Shown here one piece after another: positions 55,154 through 63,949 of a stretch of DNA of 64,000 nt. Origin of the DNA: Desulfurococcaceae archaeon MEX13E-LK6-19 (lineage in GTDB: Archaea; Thermoproteota; Thermoprotei_A; Sulfolobales; Desulfurococcaceae); contig CP072660.1 in NCBI GenBank assembly GCA_029637525.1, forward strand, positions 248,001 to 312,000, read 5' to 3'. The first letter of the stretch is position 1. Every line of letters begins with the position of its first letter. The notes under the pieces are model-generated. The model was not told where the DNA came from. It made no database searches and saw nothing but the letters and a program-made list of their open reading frames with translations. The position numbers and the translations under genes were made by a program.

Positions 55154-55370
55154 CTTCGTCACCCTTAGAAGACCATAATCCTATATTCCAAGAGAATCCA
55201 TGAAAGTGCTTCTATATAAACTTATCTGCTAATCAATATTTTTCACACAAATACAAGACATTCAAGTAAATCAAATTTATAAAGTAACAACTAAATACCT
55301 CTATACACCAAACTCTAGCATCTGGAGCCAACTATCCACAACAAAGTGTACTAAAACACGGGTGAATAAT

Positions 55371-55571
55371 ATGGGAAAAGTTAGGATCAGTATCATTAAG
55401 AGAACTGCAAGAGAACTATTAGAGAAATACCCAGATTTGTTTACAAGAGATTTCGAGCATAACAAACAGGTAGTAAAGAAGTTATTAGACGTGGATAGTA
55501 AAAAACTCAGAAACAAGATCGCAGGATATATCACTCATTTGGTAAAAATACGTGAGCGCCAACAAAGATAA
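55371..55571 (+). CDS. rps17e: 30S ribosomal protein eS17 (S17e)
   Basis: 66 residues starting [20 protein letters not shown], with [20 protein letters not shown] and [11 protein letters not shown], the complete eS17 sequence pattern of archaea. I choose the ATG at 55371 as the family start. Divergent from the thermosome gene. Confidence 0.95.
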   Translation: MGKVRISIIKRTARELLEKYPDLFTRDFEHNKQVVKKLLDVDSKKLRNKIAGYITHLVKIRERQQR

Positions 55572-55675
55572 AAATAATTATTCTTTAAACAGATTCTCAA
55601 TTAACCTTAAATATAATTTAATATTGAACTAATGACAAAGGCATTCAATGGTTAAATATCAAGACGTGATACTCC

Positions 55676-56281
55676 ATGTTCAACCAATACTCTATTTCGC
55701 TGCCAGAAACCCTTGAGATGAACCCATCAAGTGGAGAAATATTGTTTAAATTACAGAATAATATGTTTATATACGCTAGATTATTCTCTTGTGAAAACGT
55801 TGATACCGATGAATTGATCGATCTTATCGATAAGTCTATTGAAGAAAAAAATAATATTGTATATGCTGTAATTCCTGAAAACATTATACCTCCAATAACG
55901 GTATGTGCCACGGGCATAATTTATTATTGGGATATAGTATTGAAAAAAGCCCAAAAGATAAGGATTAAGAAGAAACCTCTACTATTATTAAGCATTATTT
56001 ACGCTAAGAAGCAACTAATAGAAATAATAAGATTGATCAAAGAATTCAGGAATAAACGCTCCTATGTGCTGTTCAGTTGTATGTGTCAAGATCATCAAAG
56101 TTGCCATAACAATATAATTCTTGAGAAAACATGCTCTAAAGTAGCATGGCCAACAAACATTGATTACAGTATACTTGCAAGTATATACAATGTGGATACG
56201 AAATCATTTAAAACTAAGATCGATCTTGAGAAAAAGATTATTTCTAAGATATCCGAGTTTATTGCCAGAACATATTATTGA
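55676..56281 (+). CDS. Hypothetical protein, faint KEOPS Cgi121-like pattern
   Basis: 201 residues. The middle (PLLLLSIIYAKKQLIEIIRL) recalls the Cgi121 segment in which a helix ends with a Gln-Ile pair, but the match is weak. A cysteine cluster follows (FSCMCQDHQSCHNN). No membrane helix. It starts shortly after eS17 on the same strand, where translation or tRNA-modification genes would fit. Confidence 0.5.
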   Translation: MFNQYSISLPETLEMNPSSGEILFKLQNNMFIYARLFSCENVDTDELIDLIDKSIEEKNNIVYAVIPENIIPPITVCATGIIYYWDIVLKKAQKIRIKKKPLLLLSIIYAKKQLIEIIRLIKEFRNKRSYVLFSCMCQDHQSCHNNIILEKTCSKVAWPTNIDYSILASIYNVDTKSFKTKIDLEKKIISKISEFIARTYY

Positions 56282-56387
56282 ACAGGTTTATCAAACAAAA
56301 ACTCTTCGTGAAACTTATTGTGAAACCAAGTGACTGAACAAATAATCTAACTAATTATAATAAAATCTAATGGGTTACTATATCGTC

Positions 56388-56471
56388 CTACCACTCTTCC
56401 TCTTCTTCCCACCACTCTTCTTCTTCCGGTTCCTCTTCTTCCTCCCACCATTCCTCCTCGAACACAACCAT
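56388..56471 (-). CDS. 27-residue Glu/Trp repeat peptide
   Basis: ATG at 56471 with AGGTGA ten bases upstream, stop TAG at 56388. After MVVF the peptide has only Glu, Trp and one Pro: Trp pairs at 8-9 and 20-21, a final Trp27, Glu runs between, Pro15 in the middle, so it is two copies of a Glu-Glu-Glu-Trp-Trp-Glu module. It is very acidic. Nothing similar comes to mind as a named family. The good ribosome site and precise repeat argue against chance; expression is unproven. Confidence 0.5.
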   Translation of the reverse strand: MVVFEEEWWEEEEEPEEEEWWEEEEEW

Positions 56472-56692
56472 TTTCCACTCACCTGATGTCTTTCTTTTCC
56501 TCTAGGATAAACCTCATGACTGGGGAATAAAAATTTATCTTGAGGTGATAGCTGTTCATATGAACAAAAATCATTGAAATAGGTTTTATATGCATTGCTT
56601 TAGCTAAAATGCGTGTTAAGTATATATAGGAGATATACACCTAAACCATTAGGACTAAAATGTATCTCTCCGAGAAAACAATACGGTGATAA

Positions 56693-56983
56693 ATGTTGGT
56701 AAAATTCTGTCCCAAGTGTGGTGGACTAATGGTTCCTATAAAAGAAAACAATAAGAATTACCTGAAGTGCACTAAGTGTGGATACAAGATAGGAATGCGC
56801 AAAGAAGAGGAGAAACGTTATAGGATAGGCTACGAGGTTGAAGAAGAGAAGCGTGTTGTTACAGCAAAAGCAACAGAAGGTACCAGAAGAGCACTTACAC
56901 CAGAAGAACGCGAATTGCTTCAAGAATACTATGAGGTATTCCTTGAATCATTTGAATCAGAAGAAGCTGGAGAAAGCGATTAA
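56693..56983 (+). CDS. TFS/RPB9-like zinc-ribbon protein, N-terminal domain only
   Basis: 96 residues. N-terminal zinc ribbon (FCPKCGGLMVPIKE; KCTKCGYKIGM) as in TFS and RPB9/RPC11; the second ribbon with the catalytic acidic hairpin of TFS is absent and replaced by a charged helical tail (EERELLQEYYEVFLESF). It probably binds RNA polymerase but cannot stimulate cleavage. Confidence 0.72.
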   Translation: MLVKFCPKCGGLMVPIKENNKNYLKCTKCGYKIGMRKEEEKRYRIGYEVEEEKRVVTAKATEGTRRALTPEERELLQEYYEVFLESFESEEAGESD

Positions 56984-57307
56984 ATTAGTGAAACGAATGA
57001 GTGCCATGTCCGGTCAAAACACGCTTATATTTCCGAACACATAAGCACTTCTTATTAACAAAACTACATCAAATCTCGTCGCTAATGTTCTACAAGAATT
57101 ACATATGTTCTTCAATAGTTATAGTCAATACTATATAATGTTATGTATTTGAGAGAATGCTCAGCGCCTTTATTCCGTTCATCACTTGATCCGTGCCGTC
57201 ACCACTCATCATAGCTTAAATACTGTGTGAATAATCTTCTAAAAGAGGGTAATTAGTATACCGCTACTTAAGTATAGACTTTATCGACTAATACTGGTGG
57301 ATTAATT
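56984..57307. other. Intergenic region before ABCE1, contains a guide RNA candidate
   Basis: 324 bases without an ORF. It holds the C/D box RNA candidate at 57157-57217 on the minus strand. The ABCE1 promoter probably lies around 57260-57285 (TACTTAAGTATA). Confidence 0.5.
57157..57217 (-). ncRNA. Probable C/D box guide sRNA
   Basis: Minus strand reads in order: short stem GCT, box C ATGATGA (57206-57212), a 12-nt guide GTGGTGACGGCA, degenerate D' CGGA, four-base spacer, C' GTGATGA (57179-57185), a 14-nt guide ACGGAATAAAGGCG, box D CTGA (57161-57164), stem AGC. Spacing is that of archaeal C/D RNAs. Targets could not be assigned. The degenerate D' is the main doubt. Confidence 0.62.
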
Positions 57308-59140
57308 ATGGCTAGAATTGCTGTAATTGATAAGGACTACTGTAAACCAAGCAAGTGTAACCTAGAGTGTATTAGATTCTGTCCTGTGAATAAAACAAGT
57401 AGAATAAAAAAAGCAATAGAGCTTTCTCCAGATAACAAGAGAGCCGTTATAAACGAAGATGTTTGCTTGGGTTGTGGTATTTGTGTAAAAAAGTGTCCAT
57501 TTAATGCAATATCAATAGTAAACATTCCTGATGAACTAGAGAAAAATGTGGTACATAGATATGGGAAGAACATGTTTAAATTGTATAATCTTCCCATCCT
57601 ACGAGAAGGCAAAGTACTTGGTATAATAGGCAGGAATGGAAGTGGCAAGACAACATCCATAAAGATACTATCAGGAATGCTGAAACCCAATTTAGGCCAA
57701 TACGATAACCCGCCTGATTGGGATGAAATCATTCGTGCTTTTAGGGGGACAGAACTTCAAACCTATTTCAAGAAGCTTGTAGAAAAAAAGATCAAGGCAG
57801 TTGTCAAGATACAATACGTTGAGTTAGCTAAACGTATGCTTAAAGGAACTGTAAAGGAATTACTAGAAAAAGCTGATGAGAGAGGCATTTATAAGGATGT
57901 CATCGAGTACATGGGTCTAAACAAGATAGCTGATAGAGATGTCAGGAAATTAAGTGGCGGCGAATTACAGAAATTCCTTATCTCAGCCGTTATCGTGAAA
58001 GATGCAAACGCGTACTTTTTCGACGAGCCATGTAGTTATCTTGATGTAAAAGAGAGACTTCGTATAGCGAGAGCGATCCATGAGTTCCTACCCGTCAATA
58101 AAGTATATATTGCAGTAATAGAGCACGATCTAACCATACTTGACTACATCTCAGACAATATTGTCGTAATTTTTGGTGAGCCTGGTGTTTATGGTATAGT
58201 ATCTAAACCCTATGGTGTAAGAGTAGGGATCAATCATTATCTCCAAGGATACCTACCTGCCGAGAATATGAGAATAAGACGTGAAGCAATTGTATTTAAT
58301 ATAACAGTATCAGAAAAATCGAAGCCTACACAAGAATACCCATTGAGTAAATGGGGTAAATTAAGGAAAGACTATGGTAAAGGATTCAGTCTTGTTGTCG
58401 AGGAGGGAGAAATCTATAAAGGAGAAGTAATCGGTATAATAGGCCCCAACGGTATAGGCAAGACCACGTTTATAAAGATCTTAAGTGGCGAGCTACAGCC
58501 GGATGAAGGCGAAGTACTCATAACCGTTGAGAAAGTAAGCTACAAACCACAAGAACTGTCGCCAAAAATTTTCCCGGGAGAAACTGTTGCAGAAAATCTC
58601 AGAGAAGCCAATCAACAAGCATTGAATCCTACATCATGGATTTACAGTGAGCTTATAAGAAAACTTGGACTAAATAAAATGCTCGACCGAAGGGTCGATG
58701 AGCTTAGCGGTGGTGAACTCCAGAAACTTGCTGTAGCTGTAACGCTTTCAAGAGACGCACAACTCTATCTACTAGACGAGCCTTCGGCCTATCTTGATGT
58801 CGAGGAAAGACTAGCTATAGCACGCGTAATAAGAAGAATCATTGAGGAGAAACGTGTTGCTGCTTTTGTAGTAGAGCATGACTTTATGTTACAAAACTAT
58901 GTAAGTGATAGAGTAATGGTGTTTGGAGGAGAACCCGGTATTAGAGGATATGCGAGAAAACCCTGTGATTTACGAAGAGGGTTCAACGAGCTTCTTAGAG
59001 ACCTTGATATAACGTTTAGACGTGATCCTCAAACAGGTAGGCCTAGGGTTAATAAGCCAGGTTCATATCTTGATCGCTATCAAAAGAGTATCGGCGAATA
59101 CTATCTTATTGAACAACCTCAATTTGCCAAGGAAGAATAG
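57308..59140 (+). CDS. abce1: Ribosome recycling ATPase ABCE1
   Basis: 610 residues. N-terminal iron-sulphur domain with CKPSKCNLECIRFCPVNK and CLGCGICVKKCPFNAI (eight Cys); two ABC domains with GRNGSGKTTS and GPNGIGKTTF Walker A, two LSGGELQK signatures, and DEPCSYLD/DEPSAYLD Walker B. It splits 70S ribosomes after termination and rescue. Length matches the family. Followed by a 22-bp palindrome. Confidence 0.96.
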   Translation: MARIAVIDKDYCKPSKCNLECIRFCPVNKTSRIKKAIELSPDNKRAVINEDVCLGCGICVKKCPFNAISIVNIPDELEKNVVHRYGKNMFKLYNLPILREGKVLGIIGRNGSGKTTSIKILSGMLKPNLGQYDNPPDWDEIIRAFRGTELQTYFKKLVEKKIKAVVKIQYVELAKRMLKGTVKELLEKADERGIYKDVIEYMGLNKIADRDVRKLSGGELQKFLISAVIVKDANAYFFDEPCSYLDVKERLRIARAIHEFLPVNKVYIAVIEHDLTILDYISDNIVVIFGEPGVYGIVSKPYGVRVGINHYLQGYLPAENMRIRREAIVFNITVSEKSKPTQEYPLSKWGKLRKDYGKGFSLVVEEGEIYKGEVIGIIGPNGIGKTTFIKILSGELQPDEGEVLITVEKVSYKPQELSPKIFPGETVAENLREANQQALNPTSWIYSELIRKLGLNKMLDRRVDELSGGELQKLAVAVTLSRDAQLYLLDEPSAYLDVEERLAIARVIRRIIEEKRVAAFVVEHDFMLQNYVSDRVMVFGGEPGIRGYARKPCDLRRGFNELLRDLDITFRRDPQTGRPRVNKPGSYLDRYQKSIGEYYLIEQPQFAKEE

Positions 59141-59143
59141 GCT

Positions 59144-59165
59144 TATTTAAACAGTTGTTTAAATA
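59144..59165. repeat. 22-bp palindrome after ABCE1
   Basis: TATTTAAACA-GT-TGTTTAAATA begins four bases after the ABCE1 stop. The arms are perfect with a two-base centre. It could end the ABCE1 transcript or be a regulatory site with TATA-like halves for the gluconeogenic gene downstream. Confidence 0.45.
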
Positions 59166-59290
59166 GGGTTCAATACCACACTATTCCCACTTAAACACTA
59201 TTTTTAACAAGCAATTGAGGATCGAGAATAGTTAATATACCCCCTCACCCATATTTTGTCCTAAAGAACATTCCAGGTAGGTGTTTTTGA

Positions 59291-60436
59291 ATGGGAGAAC
59301 GAATAACCCTCTCCATAATCAAGGCTGATATTGGTAGTCTTGCCGGACACCACATTGCACACCCCGATACAATGGCTGCTGCAACAAAAGTTCTAGCCGA
59401 AGCCAAGAGAAAGGGCATCATTATAGACTTCTATGTAACACATGTTGGTGACGACATACAGCTCATCATGACTCATAAGAAAGGTGTTGACAGCCCAGAC
59501 ATACACGGTCTGGCCTGGGAAGCATTCAAAGAAGCCGCTAAAGTAGCTAGAGAACTAGGTCTCTACGCTGCAGGCCAAGACCTATTGAGTGAGGCTTTCT
59601 CAGGAAACGTTAGAGGAATGGGTCCCGGCGTAGCTGAAATAGAGTTTGAGGAAAGACCAAGCGAGCCAGTAATAACATTCCATGCAGACAAAACCGAGCC
59701 TGGCGCATTCAACCTTCCAATCTTCCGTGTATTCGCAGATCCGTTTAACACAGCCGGACTAGTAATAGACCCCAAGATGCATGATGGATTCATCTTCGAG
59801 ATATTCGATGTATTCGAGGGTAGAGTAGTAAAGCTAAGTGCTCCCGAAGAAATGTATGATATCCTCGCACTGATAGGTACCCCTGGTCGTTACGTGATAA
59901 AGGCTGTATATAGAAAGAGTGATGGACTACAAGCAGCCGTGGTAAGCACTGAGAGACTAAACCTTATAGCAGGCAGGTATGTCGGCAAAGATGACCCCGT
60001 AGCTATTGTCAGAGCACAACACGGTCTACCAGCTGTAGGCGAAGTACTAGAAGCCTTCGCGTTCCCACACCTAGTAGCCGGCTGGATGAGAGGAAGCCAC
60101 CATGGACCACTAATGCCAGTACCACAGAGATATGCAAAGTGTACTAGATTCGATGGACCACCTAGAGTTATTGCCCTTGGCTGGCAGATAAAGAACGGAA
60201 GACTAATTGGTCCAGCAGACCTATTCGACGACGTAGCCTTTGACGAGACCAGAAGACTTGCACAACAGATTGCCGAGTATATCAGGAGACACGGTCCATT
60301 CATGCCTCACAGACTAGGGCCCGAAGAAATGGAGTACACAACACTACCAGGTGTCCTAGAGAAGCTCAAGGACAGGTTCCAGAAGATCTCAGAAGCACCT
60401 AAAGGAATCCACAAAGAAAAGAGTTCAATGCTTTAA
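59291..60436 (+). CDS. fbp: Fructose-1,6-bisphosphate aldolase/phosphatase
   Basis: 381 residues. Opens ITLSIIKADIGSLAGHHIAH; has the metal-binding DDIQLIMTH and the GQDLL/NVRGMGPGVAE region, and YVIKAVYRKSDGL with the Tyr and Lys used in the aldolase step. The bifunctional enzyme condenses DHAP and GAP and then dephosphorylates FBP, making gluconeogenesis one-way. The TIM gene follows downstream in the same direction. Confidence 0.96.
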   Translation: MGERITLSIIKADIGSLAGHHIAHPDTMAAATKVLAEAKRKGIIIDFYVTHVGDDIQLIMTHKKGVDSPDIHGLAWEAFKEAAKVARELGLYAAGQDLLSEAFSGNVRGMGPGVAEIEFEERPSEPVITFHADKTEPGAFNLPIFRVFADPFNTAGLVIDPKMHDGFIFEIFDVFEGRVVKLSAPEEMYDILALIGTPGRYVIKAVYRKSDGLQAAVVSTERLNLIAGRYVGKDDPVAIVRAQHGLPAVGEVLEAFAFPHLVAGWMRGSHHGPLMPVPQRYAKCTRFDGPPRVIALGWQIKNGRLIGPADLFDDVAFDETRRLAQQIAEYIRRHGPFMPHRLGPEEMEYTTLPGVLEKLKDRFQKISEAPKGIHKEKSSML

Positions 60437-60514
60437 ATAAGATAAATGTTCACAACACTATTTTTTCCACAGAAATACCTTATTTTCTTAAAGTATATAC
60501 GCTAAGGTGATCAT

Positions 60515-61213
60515 ATGAAGACCCCCATAGTAGCCGTGAACTATAAGGCATATTATCCATATTCTTTCGGAGAACATGCAATTAAAATAGCGAAAGATGC
60601 AAAGAAGGTTTGGGAGGAAACAGGCATTCAAATAATACTCATACCACCTGCAACAGAACTGAAAACAATTCTTGACGTTGTAAAGGGTACAGATATACTC
60701 GTCTTTGCACAGCATGCTGATCCCATTGACCCAGGTGCCCATACAGGATACTTACCTCTAGAGGGGCTGAAAGATGCCGGTATTCACGGAATATTGTTAA
60801 ATCACAGTGAACACCGCTTAATACTAGCTGATATAAACAAGCTCATAAAGAAGGCAAAATCTCTTGGCTTAAAAACCCTTGTCTGTGCCGATGTACCTGA
60901 AACGGGAGCTGCTGTAGCTGTCCTAGAGCCCGATATAGTTGCTGTCGAGCCCCCAGAACTTATAGGTACAGGCATCCCTGTATCAAAAGCTAAACCAGAG
61001 GTAATAACGCGTAGTGTCGAGATGATAAGAAAAGTCAATAAAGACGTCATAATACTAACTGGCGCAGGCATAAGCAAAGGAGATGACGTCTACGCAGCAA
61101 TAAAACTTGGTACACTAGGAGTCCTCGTAGCATCAGCGATAGTTAAAGCAAAAGAGCCATACAATGTTATAAAGGATATGGCCTTAAAAGCTCTTGAAGC
61201 AGTAAAACAGTAA
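60515..61213 (+). CDS. tpiA: Triosephosphate isomerase, archaeal type
   Basis: 232 residues: NYKAYYP with the catalytic Asn/Lys, NHSEHRL with the catalytic His, VAVEPPELIGTG with the catalytic Glu and loop 6, ILTGAGISKGDD phosphate loop. Shorter than bacterial TIM, as in archaea. Same strand as FBP aldolase/phosphatase, 78 bases downstream. Confidence 0.96.
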   Translation: MKTPIVAVNYKAYYPYSFGEHAIKIAKDAKKVWEETGIQIILIPPATELKTILDVVKGTDILVFAQHADPIDPGAHTGYLPLEGLKDAGIHGILLNHSEHRLILADINKLIKKAKSLGLKTLVCADVPETGAAVAVLEPDIVAVEPPELIGTGIPVSKAKPEVITRSVEMIRKVNKDVIILTGAGISKGDDVYAAIKLGTLGVLVASAIVKAKEPYNVIKDMALKALEAVKQ

Positions 61214-61337
61214 ACTACTAATCCAGATAAATCTATTCTTTTTCTCAAACTTCATCATTATCTCATTCATAGTACTTACTTGTTGAAGAACTTGCCAATT
61301 ATACAAATGCTGGATTTGTTTTGAAAAACTTGAGGAA

Positions 61338-61449
61338 TGGAGCCGCCGGCGGGATTTGAACCCGCGACCACCGGCTTTCTCGACGACTTCGGCATTCCTA
61401 TATGAAGGCCGTTACGAGGCCGGCGCTCTACCGGCTGAGCTACGGCGGC
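61338..61449 (-). tRNA. tRNA-Thr (CGU) with 36-nt intron
   Basis: Minus strand: acceptor GCCGCCG/CGGCGGC, discriminator T, encoded CCA; CTCGTA loop with anticodon CGT, intron 61377-61412 at 37/38, then A38 and GCCGG stem; T arm GCGGGTTCAAATCCCGC. Exons nearly match tRNA-Thr(UGU) at 13158. Confidence 0.93.
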
Positions 61450-61499
61450 CTGTCACCATACTTCTTAGGTTTTTACCGAGCTTTTAATTCTTAACCTCA

Positions 61500-62906
61500 T
61501 TAGATTACATGAACTATCTTGACTACGTAGAGTACTTCTTCTCTCCTACCATAAGTCTGTAATACTATATCGCCATAATCGAGTTTTCCTTCTCCTACAA
61601 GTTTCTCATACAATAACTTCAATCCCTGTTCATAATCGTAGTCTTGTCCAGGTCTTCCTACTACAAAAGGTTCAACACCATAGTATATCGATAGTTTTCT
61701 CGCTAGAGACGAGTTATTTGTTCCAGCTAATACTTTAACTCTAGGTCTTAGCCTAGATAGTCTAGATGGCATAAAGCCTGTTTTTGTATAGACTACTATT
61801 TTTGATCGCAGGCTTTCAGCCATTAATACTAGTCCTTTTGCAAACTTATCCCTTATACTACCTGCTTCTTCTTGCCTAACCAAGGGATAGATGTTCTCTT
61901 CTTCAACAAGTTTTTCGGCTTTCCTCACAACTCTTTTTAGCCATCTTACAGCCTCTACAGGATAGTTCCCTGCTGCTGTCTCGGTTGTAAGCAGTAAGGC
62001 GTCTACATGGTCTCTAACAGCATTCATTATATCTACTATCTCACTCCTACTTGGCTGAGGATTAGACACCATTGATTCAAGAAGCTGTGTTGCAACGATA
62101 ACTGGTTTCCCATACCTTATGGCTTCACGCGCTATTCTTTTCTGTAGCATCGGTATTTCTTCTAAACTATAATGCATACCAAGATCTCCTCTTGCAACGA
62201 TGCATGCATCAGCTTCTTTCAGTATAGAGGATAGATTACGTAATGCTTCTCTCGTCTCTATCTTGGCTATAACACCGATGTCTCTTCTACCGCGTTTCTC
62301 AAGCAGTTCCTTCAATGTATTGACGTCCTTGGCTGTTCTTACATAACTAAGAGCAAGATAGGTCATGTCCCTAGATATAGCATACTCTACACACTCCACA
62401 TCGTATTGTGTTAAAACAGGTAAGCCTAGGTCTTTACCTGAGATAATCAATGTTTTTCGAGGACTGATTATCCCGTCATTTAAAGCCAGTAGTATAGCTT
62501 CTTCACCTTTTACATCATATACATGGAATCTTAACTTCCCATCGTCAAGTAGGACTAGGTCTCCTGTATCAAGTATTTCGAAGACGCGACGATTATTCAC
62601 GGGAATAGTTTTTTCTTCTTCTGTTTTCTCACCGTATACAAGTCGTATCTGTTCTCCTTTCCTTATCTTGAACTGTCTAAAATCGCCAACACGTATCTGT
62701 GGCCCTCTAAGGTCGCCTATTAAGGCTACATTAACACCATATTCTTCCTCTACGCTCCGTATCATCTTTATATACTCATCCCATACACTTGGTTCTCCAT
62801 GGCTGAAATTTATTCTGAACCCCGCCACACCTTCTCTCATAAAAGATCTAATAGTATCCTCGTCTGCAGACGAGGGACCTATTGTGACGAGTATTTTTGT
62901 CTTCAA
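61500..62906 (-). CDS. pyk: Pyruvate kinase
   Basis: 468 residues from the TTG at 62906, chosen because GAGGCGG is five bases upstream; the frame extends to 62930. KTKILVTIGPSSADEDTIRS, GFRINFSHGE, VIAKIETREAL, ACIVARGDLGMHYSLEEIP, VATQLLESMVSNPQPSRSEI and TTETAAGNYPVEA are pyruvate-kinase signatures. It makes pyruvate and ATP from PEP. Convergent with TIM, separated by tRNA-Thr. Confidence 0.95.
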   Translation of the reverse strand: MKTKILVTIGPSSADEDTIRSFMREGVAGFRINFSHGEPSVWDEYIKMIRSVEEEYGVNVALIGDLRGPQIRVGDFRQFKIRKGEQIRLVYGEKTEEEKTIPVNNRRVFEILDTGDLVLLDDGKLRFHVYDVKGEEAILLALNDGIISPRKTLIISGKDLGLPVLTQYDVECVEYAISRDMTYLALSYVRTAKDVNTLKELLEKRGRRDIGVIAKIETREALRNLSSILKEADACIVARGDLGMHYSLEEIPMLQKRIAREAIRYGKPVIVATQLLESMVSNPQPSRSEIVDIMNAVRDHVDALLLTTETAAGNYPVEAVRWLKRVVRKAEKLVEEENIYPLVRQEEAGSIRDKFAKGLVLMAESLRSKIVVYTKTGFMPSRLSRLRPRVKVLAGTNNSSLARKLSIYYGVEPFVVGRPGQDYDYEQGLKLLYEKLVGEGKLDYGDIVLQTYGRREEVLYVVKIVHVI

Positions 62907-62982
62907 CTTAACCGCCTCTACAAACAACACTTCGTTTACAACTATCTATGTAATAGCTCTTTTGGCACAATACCATATTATC

Positions 62983-63306
62983 CTAGGCAATAAGATCTAC
63001 TATGTCAAGAACTTTTTTACCAGGCTTTACCCCTACTTCAATAGCTTTTTCTGATGCCATAGCTATCTCTTTTTCTAAAAGCTCTTCAACAGATTTAACC
63101 CCGGATACTCGTGCTGCAACTATACCTAACTTGTTAACGGTAGTAATGTCAAGATATCCACACATTACAAATCCTTTGCTACCCTTCAAGAGAATTAAGG
63201 GTGCACCAGGGAGGTCTATCTCTACACCTATTAGTAACTTGCCGTTTATATTAACCTCCTTGACTTTAATACATTCATTAACGTTAGTAAACTGTTTGTT
63301 GCCCAT
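62983..63306 (-). CDS. DUF1805 family protein
   Basis: 107 residues. GKLLIGVEIDLPGAPLILLK, GFVMCGYLDITTVNKLGIVA and AARVSGVKSVEELLEKEI are DUF1805 (YunC-like) phrases. Upstream of pyruvate kinase on the same strand. Function unknown. Confidence 0.82.
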   Translation of the reverse strand: MGNKQFTNVNECIKVKEVNINGKLLIGVEIDLPGAPLILLKGSKGFVMCGYLDITTVNKLGIVAARVSGVKSVEELLEKEIAMASEKAIEVGVKPGKKVLDIVDLIA

Positions 63307-63397
63307 TTTACTCCACCTAAACTATCAATATATAGAATCTACAAAATAAATAATCCAACCTCTTAATTAAAACAAGATACCCAGCAGTCGAGAGAGG

Positions 63398-63949
63398 ATG
63401 CATACTATGCCAAAAGATTTCATTGCATCACTAAAGAATCTTCCCCGTACCGGATGGCTGCTAAGAGGAGTGCCCCCATCAGTTGCTGAAACAGTAGCTG
63501 AACACTCATTTGAAGCAGCTATAATATCTCTATTAATAAGCTCCAACATAAAAGAGAACAATAAGAATATTGATCCACTAAAGGCTATTTCATTAACGTT
63601 AGTACATGATATTGCTGAAGCATTTATTGGCGATATAGTTAAGGCTTTCAGCAATAAAATAGGCTCCATTAAAGAAAAAATAGAAGCTGAAATCGTAGAT
63701 GAAGAATGCCATATTAGTGTATTATCTAGGCTATTTAAAGAGTATATTGAAGGAAAGACTATTGAAGCAATAGTTGCAAAGATATCAGATCTACTTGCAA
63801 CATACCTGCAAGGCATGAGATATAGGGCTCAGGGTTATAACGTAGAAGAAATAGCATATAACTCATTAAAAAAAGCCCTAGAACTTGCTAAAAAATATGA
63901 TATAGAAGATGAGGTGAAGAGAGTTCTAGAATTATTTAAGAACGATTAA
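63398..63949 (+). CDS. HD-domain phosphohydrolase, YfbR-like
   Basis: 183 residues, starting MHTMPKDFIASLKNLPRTGW (an ATG at 63407 is also possible). HD motifs: VAETVAEHSFEAAIISLLIS with the first His, LVHDIAEAFIGDI with His-Asp, and KISDLLATYLQG with the last Asp. Closest to 5'-deoxynucleotidases (YfbR/HDDC2) that hydrolyse dNMPs; substrate inferred. Divergent from DUF1805. Confidence 0.88.
   Translation: MHTMPKDFIASLKNLPRTGWLLRGVPPSVAETVAEHSFEAAIISLLISSNIKENNKNIDPLKAISLTLVHDIAEAFIGDIVKAFSNKIGSIKEKIEAEIVDEECHISVLSRLFKEYIEGKTIEAIVAKISDLLATYLQGMRYRAQGYNVEEIAYNSLKKALELAKKYDIEDEVKRVLELFKND

Noticed and set aside
61214-61337. C/D box RNA with AATGATGAAG on the minus strand
   Set aside because: No D box CTGA at proper spacing and no C'/D' pair.
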